Shown in pieces: positions 1 to 9,700 of a stretch of DNA of 27,552 bases. How positions within the stretch are numbered: the first letter of the stretch is position 1; each line of letters starts with the position of its first letter. Under the pieces are notes generated by a model that made no database searches, was not told the DNA's origin, and saw nothing but the letters and a program-made list of their open reading frames with translations. Origin of the DNA: an uncultured Alistipes sp. (lineage in GTDB: Bacteria > Bacteroidota > Bacteroidia > Bacteroidales > Rikenellaceae); NCBI GenBank assembly GCA_937895825.1, contig CALBKP010000019.1, positions 1 to 27,552 of the forward strand, in the 5' to 3' direction. A program made the position numbers and the translations under genes.

Positions 1-599
1 TTCTTGATGAAGTCCATCATCTTGCCGAGGTGTACGAACTCGTAGCCGATAACCTCGTCGTTAGCATCGAGAGCCATGCGTGTGCAGTAACCCTCGGCCA
101 TCTCGAGGTAGCGTGTACCCTTGGCGTTAGTACCGAACATAGTACCTACCTGTGAGCGGAGACCCTTACCAAGGTCCTCGAGCGATGCACCGATAACGAG
201 GCCGCCCTCAGAGAATGCTGACTGTGTACGACCGTAAACGATCTGCTTGAACAACTCGCGCATAGCGGTGTTGATAGCATCGCATACGAGGTCGGTGTTA
301 AGAGCCTCAAGTATAGTCTTGCCGGGGAGAATCTCCGAAGCCATAGCTGCTGAGTGAGTCATACCAGAGCAACCGATAGTCTCAACCAATGCCTCCTCGA
401 TGATACCATCCTTAACGTTGAGTGTGAGCTTACATGCGCCCTGCTGGGGTGCACACCAACCAATACCGTGGGTAAGACCAGAGATATCCTTAATCTCCTT
501 GGCACGTACCCATTTGCCCTCCTCGGGGATAGGTGCAGACTCGTGGTTAGCACCCTTCTTCACGCAGCACATCTGCTGCACTTCGTGTGAGTAAATCAT
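1..599 (-). CDS. NifU-like iron-sulfur cluster assembly scaffold protein (C-terminus beyond window)
   Basis: The reading frame is open from an ATG at 599-597 to the left edge, about 199 codons, so the C-terminus is missing. The protein begins MIYSHEVQQMCCVKKGANHE and contains the stretch GLTHGIGWCAPQQGACKLTL (about residues 41-60) and ETIGCSGMTHSAAMASEIL (about 73-91). Spaced cysteines near residues 11, 12, 49, 56 and 77, together with the IGCSGMTHSAA core, resemble the NifU N-terminal scaffold fold that assembles Fe-S clusters. In Bacteroidales this protein is usually followed by a GGGtGRT-family protein, which would lie just outside the window. The specific client enzyme is unknown. A promoter lies immediately upstream (661-692). 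Confidence 0.75.
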   Translation of the reverse strand, partial: MIYSHEVQQMCCVKKGANHESAPIPEEGKWVRAKEIKDISGLTHGIGWCAPQQGACKLTLNVKDGIIEEALVETIGCSGMTHSAAMASEILPGKTILEALNTDLVCDAINTAMRELFKQIVYGRTQSAFSEGGLVIGASLEDLGKGLRSQVGTMFGTNAKGTRYLEMAEGYCTRMALDANDEVIGYEFVHLGKMMDFIK

Positions 600-660
600 A
601 GTCTTAATTACTTTTTAGTTATTGTGTATTGATTACTTTTGCTACTTGCATAAATCGTGA

Positions 661-692
661 CAAAGGTACGAAAAATTATTCTTAATTCGCAA
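661..692 (-). promoter_or_regulatory. Bacteroidota-type promoter for the NifU-like gene
   Basis: On the minus strand the box TACCTTTG (668-661) matches the TAnnTTTG -7 consensus of the Bacteroidota primary sigma factor. A GTTG (693-690) lies 21 nt upstream as a weak -33 element. Transcription would begin about 50-60 nt before the ATG at 599. Confidence 0.6.
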
Positions 693-722
693 CCTTCGTT
701 CGTATAATTTTGTAATTATTTT

Positions 723-769
723 AAAAAATAGAGTACGCACAACACCCATCTGGCATTGTACGTACTCTA
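723..769 (-). terminator. Rho-independent terminator after the BACON/LRR lipoprotein gene
   Basis: TAGAGTACG (729-737) and CGTACTCTA (761-769) form a perfect 9-bp stem. Read on the minus strand, the stem is followed by a run of six T (728-723). It lies 24 nt past the stop codon of the gene ending at 793. No T-run follows on the plus strand, so it acts in one direction. Confidence 0.8.
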
Positions 770-792
770 TACGTCTAAAGTAGGCTCAGATG

Positions 793-2865
793 TTAATAGC
801 CGTAGATCTGTCCGGCGTAACGTCGCCAGCGTGGAGCGCTCTTGTAGGCATCCACGGCAGCCATGGGCACGTATATCTTCTGATTGTCGGGATGACCATC
901 GAATACGTAGTCGGAGCCAAGTGTTGGTGGTGTAGTTGCCTCGATGTATATCTCGCGAAGGTTCGTGCAGTCGTAGAATGCATACTCGCCAATGAAGTTT
1001 ACAGAGGCGGGGATGGTTATACTCTCAAAGCCAGTGCAGCCCTTAAACGCATAGCCATCTATCGTCGTAAGGCTCGCGGGTAACTCTATGTCGGTGAGCG
1101 TAGTACAACCGTAGAACGCGTGGCTGCCAATGTACTCAAGACCGCTACCGAAATCGACATTCTCCAATGTCTTACATCCTGCAAATGCACCGCTACGAAT
1201 CTCCTTTACCGTTGAGGCAATCGAAAGGTTGTGCATCTCAATATCGCTAAGCAACATCTCCGTAACGATGCTACAATTATCGGTAAATGTCACATTCTCG
1301 GCTACGATGCCAGAGAACCAGTGGCGCGATGTGCTTCCCGTTGTCGTCTGCGGCTTAATGTTGCCGTCAATGATTAACTGCTCGGTATGGCACTCGTTAA
1401 ATGCCAAGTTACCCACCGACACAATGCTTTCGCCCAGGGTGATGCTCTCCACGTTGCACTTAGCAAAGGCGCAAGCACCTATTGATGTTGTGCAGTCGTT
1501 CAGCACGATGCGTCTGAGCGGTGCATAGTTATAGAAGCTATACTGGCCTATCGTTCGCATACCATCGGTTGTGATAAGCTCTGTAACAACATTGTCATCA
1601 ACCACAAGTTTGCACTGCTGGCCATTTAGCGGATTTGCTGTCGGGCCACCAAAGGTTATGTCACACCACTCGGCAAGGCTGTTGATATGAATTGCTGTGA
1701 GGTTGTCGCAGTCCTCAAAGGCACGGTTGTGGATGTTATTGACATCGGGGCTAAGAAATACCTCGTCCAGCACGTCGTAGTCAAAGAACGTTCCCGAGCC
1801 GATATTACTGTTAATGTAGACCTTCGAAAACTCCGAGCCATAGAGCCAATGGTCGGGCTCGCTTGCAGCACAGCTCTCGTTAGGTATGTAACAATTTGTT
1901 GTGAGCTCACCTTTACAGCCATTGAAAGCACCTTCGCCGAGGATCTCAATCTGTGATGGTAGTGTAAACTCGCTACAACCACTACAACCACTGAAAGCAC
2001 CCGCGCCAATCATTGTTAGATTAGCAGGGAGCTCAAAACTCGTAATATTGCTGCAATCTTTGAAGGCGTTTTCTGGAATTGTTCTCACAACATAATCAAA
2101 GATTATGCGGCCGCAGTCACGCTCCTCGTCGTAGAGGTGCGCCAAGAATCGCGAGCCATAGCCTTCGCCCATGCCAATCTTAACCAAGCTTTTGTCATTG
2201 GTGCGATAGACGACCTCGTTAAGTGCGGGCAACTTAGATGCTTGTACCACGTCGAATCGCTCTAAGAGATCGCTCTCGTCGTTTAGGACATATACCGTTG
2301 TAAAGCGTGAAGATGTCGTGAGGTTGTCCGTTGCCGTAAGGTGCAAAACGTTATCCTCCACCGAGCGTGTAGCGCGTACCGATAGCCATATCGCGTCACG
2401 TGCAATGGTGATGTGGAACTTCTGATTTGTTCTGATGGCGATGTCGCGCTGTGCATTCTCAGCGCTGAGAGCTATCAATGGCGATGACTCCGACTCATAG
2501 ACCGGATGCATCTGCTGTGTGATGGGTATTGTCACGCGCTTGCCAGTAGATAGTTTTACCTCTACACTGCTTGTTCGATCCTCGCCTAATGGGTTGGGCT
2601 CTACGGTTATAGTGAACGTGTTTTCATCCTTTGTGCCCGATGCAGGAGTGATGCTCACCCAATCGTCAGCGGGCGTTGCTGTCCAGCTATACGATGTCAT
2701 AAATAGGTAATCCTCGCTGCCGCCGTCAAATGCGAAAACGGGCTCCATGGCACATCCTGGGTTGAACATAATAGCTGGGACGTTGCCGTTATCATCATAG
2801 TTGCAGGCAACAAACGTTGCACTCGTTATCAAAATTAGCAGTATGCGTTTTATCGCAATCTTCAT
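793..2865 (-). CDS. Surface lipoprotein with BACON domain(s) and BspA-like leucine-rich repeats
   Basis: A 690-residue protein. The N-terminus MKIAIKRILLILITSATFVACNYD is a lipoprotein signal with lipidation expected at Cys21. Residues about 35-120 form a BACON domain: WTATPADDWVSITPASGT, then a TVEPNP strand and an ITQQ ending. A weaker second BACON-like unit follows at about 130-215 (FHITIARDAIWLSVRATRS to FDVVQASK). From about residue 225 to the end there are BspA-type LRR_5 repeats, recognisable by units such as IPENAFKDCSNITSFELPANL and IGSHAFYGCTTLTDIELPASL. BspA-like proteins mediate surface binding, and BACON domains are proposed to bind mucin or glycan. No enzyme motif was seen. It sits 173 bp behind the TonB receptor gene with no terminator or clear promoter between, so co-transcription is likely. 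Binding partner unknown. Confidence 0.85.
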   Translation of the reverse strand: MKIAIKRILLILITSATFVACNYDDNGNVPAIMFNPGCAMEPVFAFDGGSEDYLFMTSYSWTATPADDWVSITPASGTKDENTFTITVEPNPLGEDRTSSVEVKLSTGKRVTIPITQQMHPVYESESSPLIALSAENAQRDIAIRTNQKFHITIARDAIWLSVRATRSVEDNVLHLTATDNLTTSSRFTTVYVLNDESDLLERFDVVQASKLPALNEVVYRTNDKSLVKIGMGEGYGSRFLAHLYDEERDCGRIIFDYVVRTIPENAFKDCSNITSFELPANLTMIGAGAFSGCSGCSEFTLPSQIEILGEGAFNGCKGELTTNCYIPNESCAASEPDHWLYGSEFSKVYINSNIGSGTFFDYDVLDEVFLSPDVNNIHNRAFEDCDNLTAIHINSLAEWCDITFGGPTANPLNGQQCKLVVDDNVVTELITTDGMRTIGQYSFYNYAPLRRIVLNDCTTSIGACAFAKCNVESITLGESIVSVGNLAFNECHTEQLIIDGNIKPQTTTGSTSRHWFSGIVAENVTFTDNCSIVTEMLLSDIEMHNLSIASTVKEIRSGAFAGCKTLENVDFGSGLEYIGSHAFYGCTTLTDIELPASLTTIDGYAFKGCTGFESITIPASVNFIGEYAFYDCTNLREIYIEATTPPTLGSDYVFDGHPDNQKIYVPMAAVDAYKSAPRWRRYAGQIYGY

Positions 2866-3038
2866 AATCCGTGAGGTATTATTTGTTTGTACTCATTGGG
2901 CATCATGCGACACAATATATTTGGCCGCTTAATGCTGGACACCACACAAAACCTTGTCCCCTCCTCCTTCGTTGAAACTAATATACTATACCTATACGTA
3001 AATACTCTTAAAATTGTTGCACTTATGCGCAATTAAAA

Positions 3039-6000
3039 TTAAAATACCACTCTCAATCCTAATTGCATGTGCCAGCGCGAGGTAATATCGTCCATCGTAT
3101 AATCCGCACCATTGAATTGGTAGACTGGTCGATAGCCGCCATCCACCTGCTGAAGTTCAGTGATGGTCACTGGTGATAGTGCCCAGTTTGATGTACGGTG
3201 TACAAGACCCCACGAGCGCGAGATGAGGTTAGAGAGGTTGATCACATCGAGCGAGAGCTCTATACGTCGGCTGCTGGTCTTAGAGAAGTAGAACGACTGA
3301 GCGACGTGAAGGTCGAGGCGATGCACAAAAGGTAGCGAGTGCGAGTTGCGCTCGGCAAACTTGCCTCGGTGGGTGCGGAGATATTTATCGGCCTTGATGT
3401 AGTCGTTGAACGCTGCCGCTGAGGTGTCATTAGCCCAAAGCATCGACGACATCTCTGCCTCGGTGGGGATGTATATCAACGAGTTGCCACGATAAGTGTC
3501 GCCGTTTGCATCCACCTTGCCACGTGCATAAGTCAGCGAGTAGTGCTCGCCCGAGTAGCCGTTGTAGAGCAGCATTACGTTGGTGCCAAACAGACCATAG
3601 CGACGTGCATACGAGAGCGAGGCAACAATCTTGTGTGGAAACTCATAGACAGAGTTACTGAGCTCGGGCGAGTTGCTATCTACGGCATATGTACGACCCC
3701 AGTTCGACGACGACTGCGCCGAGATACCGTCGTTTATGCTCTTTGACTGCGAGAAGGTGTATGCGGCCATAGCCTTGAGTCCCGAGAGAGCGTTCATAAA
3801 GTTATATTCCACGCGTGCTGTTGCGCTCCATGAGTAGCCACGTTGCGTATTGCTGAGACGATATACGGCCGAGTAATCCGAGGTCGTAGAGTTGTAATAA
3901 GTGGCAGATGTATCACTGCTCTCACCGCCAACATATAGTCTCTGCCCGCGATCTTCCGCTACGAGATTTTCGACAAAGATGTTATTCAAACCCTTGCTGT
4001 AATCTGCATCTATACTGAGCAACAATGGGAAAAGATCAATCTTTGCTCCTGCTGCCACACGGAATACTTGAGGAAAGCGGAAGTCGTTGTCTACAAGGTC
4101 GATAGATGGGTTACTCTTGATGCCCACGCTCTCGGGATGCAGACTAAAATCGGGTGTCTCAGCGGGGTTTGTTACCGTCACGCCAACCGAGTGAAGGCCT
4201 GTATTCTGATAGCAGTTCGATAGCCACACAAAGGGGATACGTCCGGTGTATATACCCGCACTACCACGTAGCGTCAGTATGTCACTCTCCCACTCGATAC
4301 CTACGCGTGGCGAGAGGAGTACCTGAAGGCGGGGAACGACCCCCGTCATCGTGCCAAATTTAGCGAAATAACCGCTATTAAATGTCTCGTTAGCCACGGG
4401 TTTGTCAAACATCACTGGGATGTCGGCTCGTAGTCCGTAGGTGAGGTGTAGCTTGCGATTTAATGCAACCTCGTCCTGGATATATACGGCAAACTGACCA
4501 GTTGTCATTGGTGGGTTAGGCTCTCCATTGGCGAAGTAGCCGTAAGCATACTGTGTAGCCTTGTCGGCAAGGAAGTCATCCATCGAGGCGTATGTGTACG
4601 TGCCGCGTGCATTTGCCAAATATAGGTTGTCGGCGCAATATATCTCGCCCGCTATACCAATCGTAGTGTCATGGTTGTCGTAGCTGAAGGTGATGTCGTC
4701 GGCGATGGTGACAACATCCTGATAGAGCATGTTGCAACCCGAGTAGGGGTTCGTTCCGATGGTAGCAGTGCCTGTGCCACGCTCGCCAAGGCCATTGATG
4801 ATGACAGCAGGGAGTGCAACGTCTGTTGTGCGACCATCCTGAAGGCGCGTGTAGCCCACTCGGAGAGAGTTCATAGCGTTAGCCCCCAACTTTGTACCGC
4901 TCCATGTAGAGTTAAGCTCGCCAACGACCGAGTGCGTACGGTTGATATTTGTGTACTCCGAGCCTGCAAAGTAGAATGACTGAGCTGTATTCGACGAAGC
5001 ATCGGCATCGGCATAGAGCATGTTATAGCGTAGCGAGAAGTGGTGACGGTCGTTGATGTTCCAGTCAATACGTGCCACGGCAGAGCCTGTAAGAGCCAGG
5101 ATGTTATGGCCGTTGTAGCCGCCGCCGTCGTAGCCCGTGAGTGCCTCGTAGCTACCTGAGATAATCTCGGCCTCCTCGAGTGTGAGAGCCGATACGCCAC
5201 TTCCTGGATAGTTCGTCGATGGGGTCATGTTGCGATTAAACTCACCAGCCACGAAGAAGAAGAGCTTATCCTTGATTATTGGGCCACCAAGTGTCAAACC
5301 CACGATGTTGGTCATCTGCTGTGTTAGACGTGTGCGGTTGGCTACATCCTTACCAGGCGTTGTGCCCCAGAAGTGCTCGTTGTTAAAGTATGTGTAGGCC
5401 GTGCCGCGGAACTCGTTGTCGCCCGAGCGTGTCACGGCATTTATTGCTCCTCCAGTAAAGCCGCTCTCGCTGAGGTCGACAGTCGCGGTGGTTATCTGCA
5501 CCTGCGCGATGGCATCCAACGGAATGGGGTTGGCCTGCGTGAGCGAGCCCGTCATTCCCGTAGTGCCGAGTCCGTAAATGTCGGCCGACGACGTGCCGTC
5601 GATGGTGAAGGCGTTATAGCGTGTACTCTGACCTCCGAGGATGATACCTCCCGCTGCGGGACTCACCGCTGTAGGCATTAGCTTCGTGAGATCATAGATA
5701 GAGCGGTCGATGGTGGGAATATTACCAATCTCTTGGTTTGAGAAGTTCTGCGTGTGCATATCCGACGCATCCGATATAACAACTACCTCGTCGATTAGCG
5801 CATCATCCACTTCAAGGTCTGCATCGAATGTTGATGTCTTGCCAAGATTTAGTTCAACATTTTTATAAATCACCGTCTTATAACCGAGAAATGAGATCTC
5901 TATTCGGTAGGGACCACCAACGCGCATGCCACCGATAGAATAGTGACCTTCGGCATTAGAGATTGTTCCATACTGAGTTCCCGATGGGGTGTGTAGTGCT

Positions 6001-6128
6001 ACGATTGCAGCACCAGAGAGAGGGTTGTCGTTAGAGGTTACGCTACCGCGAATTGACGAGGATGTAACCTGTGCCGCTGCCACTGCCACGACAAAAAGCA
6101 GTGCGACACTCAAAAGCAGTCGCTTCAT
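3039..6128 (-). CDS. Oar-like TonB-dependent outer membrane receptor
   Basis: The frame opens further upstream with a GTG (6149), but the ATG at 6128 is the better start because it begins a standard signal peptide, MKRLLLSVALLFVVAVAAAQ. This gives 1029 residues. Numbered from that start, residues about 22-110 are a carboxypeptidase-regulatory-like (CarboxypepD_reg) domain. A plug domain follows at about 115-240, containing YNAFTIDGTSSADIYGLG and GFTGGAINAVTRSGDNEFRG. A large 22-strand barrel fills the rest, ending in the typical terminal aromatic LGLRVVF. The stretch GLTLGGPIIKDKLFFFVAGE is characteristic of the Oar subfamily rather than SusC. Oar-type receptors use TonB energy at the outer membrane. 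Several are linked to protein or peptide traffic, and the substrate here is not evident. No SusD partner is encoded on this strand. The downstream lipoprotein may serve as surface partner. Confidence 0.88.
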   Translation of the reverse strand: MKRLLLSVALLFVVAVAAAQVTSSSIRGSVTSNDNPLSGAAIVALHTPSGTQYGTISNAEGHYSIGGMRVGGPYRIEISFLGYKTVIYKNVELNLGKTSTFDADLEVDDALIDEVVVISDASDMHTQNFSNQEIGNIPTIDRSIYDLTKLMPTAVSPAAGGIILGGQSTRYNAFTIDGTSSADIYGLGTTGMTGSLTQANPIPLDAIAQVQITTATVDLSESGFTGGAINAVTRSGDNEFRGTAYTYFNNEHFWGTTPGKDVANRTRLTQQMTNIVGLTLGGPIIKDKLFFFVAGEFNRNMTPSTNYPGSGVSALTLEEAEIISGSYEALTGYDGGGYNGHNILALTGSAVARIDWNINDRHHFSLRYNMLYADADASSNTAQSFYFAGSEYTNINRTHSVVGELNSTWSGTKLGANAMNSLRVGYTRLQDGRTTDVALPAVIINGLGERGTGTATIGTNPYSGCNMLYQDVVTIADDITFSYDNHDTTIGIAGEIYCADNLYLANARGTYTYASMDDFLADKATQYAYGYFANGEPNPPMTTGQFAVYIQDEVALNRKLHLTYGLRADIPVMFDKPVANETFNSGYFAKFGTMTGVVPRLQVLLSPRVGIEWESDILTLRGSAGIYTGRIPFVWLSNCYQNTGLHSVGVTVTNPAETPDFSLHPESVGIKSNPSIDLVDNDFRFPQVFRVAAGAKIDLFPLLLSIDADYSKGLNNIFVENLVAEDRGQRLYVGGESSDTSATYYNSTTSDYSAVYRLSNTQRGYSWSATARVEYNFMNALSGLKAMAAYTFSQSKSINDGISAQSSSNWGRTYAVDSNSPELSNSVYEFPHKIVASLSYARRYGLFGTNVMLLYNGYSGEHYSLTYARGKVDANGDTYRGNSLIYIPTEAEMSSMLWANDTSAAAFNDYIKADKYLRTHRGKFAERNSHSLPFVHRLDLHVAQSFYFSKTSSRRIELSLDVINLSNLISRSWGLVHRTSNWALSPVTITELQQVDGGYRPVYQFNGADYTMDDITSRWHMQLGLRVVF

Positions 6129-6180
6129 TTGCTGATGATTTAGGGACACTATTTATGTGTCAGGTTAATGATTAGGTTGG

Positions 6181-6199
6181 TCGCGCCTTTGTAGCGCGA
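6181..6199 (-). other. Small hairpin at the 5' end of the receptor mRNA
   Basis: TCGCGC (6181-6186) and GCGCGA (6194-6199) form a 6-bp GC-rich stem with a 7-nt loop. It lies right behind the predicted -7 box of the receptor promoter, so it would fold at the extreme 5' end of the transcript. It may stabilise the message or be chance. Confidence 0.4.
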
Positions 6200-6208
6200 T
6201 TTTGCGGT

Positions 6209-6240
6209 TGCAAATATATAAAAAAATTTTTATTTGCAAG
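6209..6240 (-). promoter_or_regulatory. Promoter of the Oar-like receptor, embedded in an inverted repeat
   Basis: On the minus strand TATATTTG (6218-6211) matches the TAnnTTTG -7 consensus, and CTTG (6240-6237) lies 18 nt upstream as the -33 element. The same bases form an inverted repeat, TTGCAAATA (6209-6217) and TATTTGCAA (6231-6239), around an A/T-rich spacer. The arms cover both promoter elements, so a dimeric regulator bound here would block or adjust transcription. Confidence 0.55.
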
Positions 6241-6249
6241 CGTTTTAGC

Positions 6250-6480
6250 TCCTTTTTGAGGATGAGTTTGCCATGATAGAACAAAGTGCCCTCAGCCTAA
6301 AATATTAGCATACCGCATAATTATGTACAAAGTGTATGGTTGTTATGGAGTAGCCATGGGTTTTGTTTAATAAAATTGCTCTTTTGTGGGCTATCTTTTG
6401 TATGTTGAAGAATAAATTGGCGGCAATGAGTGTGCCTAAAAGACACATTTAAGATGGTTTGTTGAAAAAAAAGATAATGA
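6250..6480. other. A/T-rich divergent intergenic spacer with no gene
   Basis: This stretch lies between the receptor promoter and the SusC promoter. No convincing open frame, tRNA, or consensus promoter was found. It is rich in A and T and could hold regulator sites for either divergent unit, but no repeat or palindrome stood out by eye. Confidence 0.5.
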
Positions 6481-6483
6481 TTT

Positions 6484-6514
6484 TTTGCTATTTCAATTAA
6501 ATCGTCTATCTTTG
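6484..6514 (+). promoter_or_regulatory. Strong consensus promoter of the SusC/SusD operon
   Basis: TTTG (6484-6487), a spacer of exactly 19 nt, and TATCTTTG (6507-6514) give a full match to the Bacteroidota TTTG-N19-TAnnTTTG promoter. The start point should fall near 6520, leaving a leader of about 270 nt before the SusC start codon. Confidence 0.8.
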
Positions 6515-6519
6515 TGCAT

Positions 6520-6788
6520 TAACTTTACGCCAAGAGTGCGTATTGATTTATTCCAGGGTTGCGTAGCAAGGGCTTGGATGAGTGAAAAGAGGTGGGTGGA
6601 GAGTTGACGATTGCGAGACAGAATGTGTGTGTGAAGTGGAGAGTGGATTGTTGATGAAAGCAGAGTGTCTCAAAGGTGGAATTGAGGGTGCCAGTTGGAG
6701 TTGGAATGCAGAGAACCAGGTGGCAACGTTTGGATGATGAAGATGAACTAAAAACTTTATAACTTTATACAAATTTATTTTAAAACTA
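6520..6788 (+). other. Long G-rich, C-poor 5' leader of the SusC mRNA with tiny open frames
   Basis: This is the predicted untranslated leader. In 6541-6720 I counted about 70 G and 16 C in 180 bases, a skew not seen in the flanking genes. Direct repeats GTGGAGAGT occur at 6596-6604 and 6636-6644. Two tiny frames are present: 6578-6607 (nine residues) and 6654-6737 (27 residues, starting MKAECLKGG and containing ASWSWNAEN). The second ends in ATGATGA, where a third five-codon frame (6734-6751) overlaps its stop. The last 40 bases before SusC are A/T-rich, typical of Bacteroidota translation starts. Whether the leader is a regulatory RNA, encodes leader peptides, or is merely unstructured is open. 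Confidence 0.5.
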
Positions 6789-9700
6789 ATGCTTATGGTT
6801 AGAAAAGTTGTACTATCAATGGTTGCAACTCTGGTCTTGGGATGCTTCGCAGCATTTGCACAAGGTCAGCGTGTTACCGGTACAGTGACCGATGAGACCG
6901 GTATGCCGGTCATCGGAGCAGCGGTTGTAGTCGAGGGAACTTCTCGAGGAACTACTACCGACGTTGCCGGTTATTATGAGATTGCGGCTGCATCTGATGC
7001 CAACCTGGTATTCTCGTACCTCGGTTTGCAGACTCAGACTGTTGCTGTTGCAGGCCGTTCGAAGGTAGATGTTGTTCTCGCTGCCGATTCAGAGCAGATC
7101 GAGGAGGTCATCGTACAGGCGTTCGGTACTGCTAAGAAGGAGGCCTTTACCGGTTCGGCTAAGGTCATCAAGTCAGAGGACCTTTTGAAGACTCAGTCTT
7201 CATCGGCTGCCAGCGCACTTGTTGGTAAGGTTGCCGGTCTTCAGACATCTTCGAGCTCAGGTTCTCTTGGTTCGGAGCCTTCAATCCGTATCCGTGGTTT
7301 CGGTTCTATCAACGCGAACCAGGCTCCCCTTTGGGTTGTTGATGGTGTGCCTTATGAGGGTGACCTTAACAACTTGAACATGGCCGATATCGAGTCGATG
7401 ACCGTATTGAAGGATGCTGCATCTAACGCACTTTATGGTGCTCGTGGTGCAAACGGTGTGATCATGGTGACTACCAAGCGTGCTACTGCTGGTGATGCTC
7501 GCGTATCGTTCGATGCTAAGTGGGGTGTGAATACTCGCGCGCGCGTACTTTATGACTATACACGTGACCCCGGCCAGTACTACGAGATGCACTATACATC
7601 GTTGTATAACTACTACCTCGATCAGGGTAACGACTCTTCTACTTCTTACCAGAAGGCTGTTAACACCTTGACATCAAACAATATCGGTGGTTTGGGTTAC
7701 AACGTTTATACCGTGCCTGCTGGTCAGAACCTTATCGGTACTAACGGTAAGCTCAACCCCAACGCTACTCTCGGTCGCAAGGTAACAAACGAGGGCGGTA
7801 CCTATGGTGATGAGTATTACCTCACTCCCGATGACTGGATGGATGAGTTGTACGACCCATCATTCCGCCAGGAGTATAACCTCAGCATCGCTGGTGCTTC
7901 TGAGAAGTCAAGCGTATTTGCTTCGTTCGGTTACTTGAACAACAACGGTATCACCGACGGTTCGGATATGCAGCGTTGGACTGCACGTCTTCGTGCTGAT
8001 TATCAGGCAAAGAAGTGGTTGAAGATTGGTGCTAACATGAACTACACCAACTTCAATTGGAACGGTGCCTCTTCATCTAACGAGGGTGATGGTTCTACGG
8101 CTGACGTATTCTCGGCAGTAGCTAACACTGCTCCTATCTATCCTGTCTTCATCCGCGATGGTGAGGGTAACATTGTTAAGGATAAGTATGGTTGGCCTGT
8201 GTACGATACCGGTGACGGTCGTGACAACGGCGTATTGCGCCCCAACGGTCAGCAGTCTAACCCCTTGCAGCTCATCTGGTTGGATGAGTCTAACTCTGAG
8301 GGTAATGCATTCGGTGTTAATGGTTTTGCTGATTTCATCATCATCCCCGGCTTGAAGCTTACTCTTAATGGTTCGGTTACTATCGATGAGACACGTTCTA
8401 CATCACTTAGCAACCCCTACTACGGTCAGTTCGTAACCAACGGTGGTGTTGTTACTAAGTCACACAGCCGTATTTACTCGCACAACTTGCAGCAGTTGTT
8501 GAACTATAACACCGTATTTGGTGCTAACGAGGAGCACAGCCTCGACCTCTTGCTTGGTCACGAGACTTACTCTTATCGTTCTTATAGCTTGAGCGGTGCT
8601 AAGTCTAACATCTTCGATACAGACAACAACGAGCTCGCTGGTGCAATGGTTGATATGAGCGCATCTTCATCATCACGTGGTGAGTACATCAACGAGGGTT
8701 ACTTCTTCCGTGCACAGTATAACTACGCTGAGCGTATCTTCGCATCGGCTTCATTCCGTCGCGATGCATCTACCAACTTCCACCCTGATCACCGTTGGGG
8801 TAACTTCTGGTCAGTAGGTGCTGCATGGATCATCAACCGCGAGAACTGGTTTAACGCTCCTGTATTCAGCATGTTGAAGGTTAAGGCATCTATCGGTTCT
8901 CAGGGTAACGACGGTATCGGTTCTTACCGCTACACCGACCTCTACAACGTATCGAACGATGGTTCTGGCGGTATCTCTATCGCATTTGCTCAGAAGGGTA
9001 ATCCTAACATCACTTGGGAGACCAACACTAACTTCAACGTCGGTGTTGAGTTCGGCTTGTGGAATGATCGCTTGAGCGGTAGCATCGACTTCTTTAACCG
9101 TAAGACTACCGACATGTTGTTCTCAGTGCCCGTAGCTCCTTCAATGGGTTACTCATCATACTATGACAACATCGGTGATATGGTTAACCGTGGTATCGAG
9201 ATCGAGTTGAGCGCAGACCTTATCCGTACTCGCAACGTAACTTGGACATTCGGTGTTAACCTTACTCACGTACGCAATAAGGTTCTCTACTTGCCTGAGT
9301 CACGTAAGGATCAGGACTTCGACGGCGACGGTATCAAGGATGGTTTTATCAACGGTTCGCAGATTATCGCCGAGGGTTATCCTATGTACACTTGGTTCTT
9401 GCCTGAGTACCGTGGTGTAAACGATAATGGTGAGGCTCAGTGGTACTACAAGTATGAGAAGACTGATGCCGATGGTAATGGCACAGGTGAGTTCGAGGAG
9501 GGTGTATCTTCAACTTATCAGTACGCTTCACTTCAGTCATCACGTAAGCTTAAGGGCGTAGCTACTCCTGATATCTATGGTGGTTTCAATACTACGTTGT
9601 ATGCTTATGGCTTCGACTTCTCTATCGCATTTGACTATCAGATTGGTGGTTTGTCATACGATTCAGGTTATGCAAGCTACATGTCATCGCCCAGCGGTAC

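Noticed and set aside
6654..6737. Calling the 27-codon frame with two Trp codons a classical trp-type attenuator
   Set aside because: There is no competing terminator/antiterminator pair with a T-run before SusC, and the operon is not for amino acid synthesis. It is kept only as a candidate leader peptide.
6548..6772. A 74-codon open frame on the minus strand opposite the SusC leader
   Set aside because: The strand opposite a C-poor leader has few stop codons by composition. The product is a low-complexity His/Ser/Pro/Leu mix with no signal or domain, and it has no promoter.
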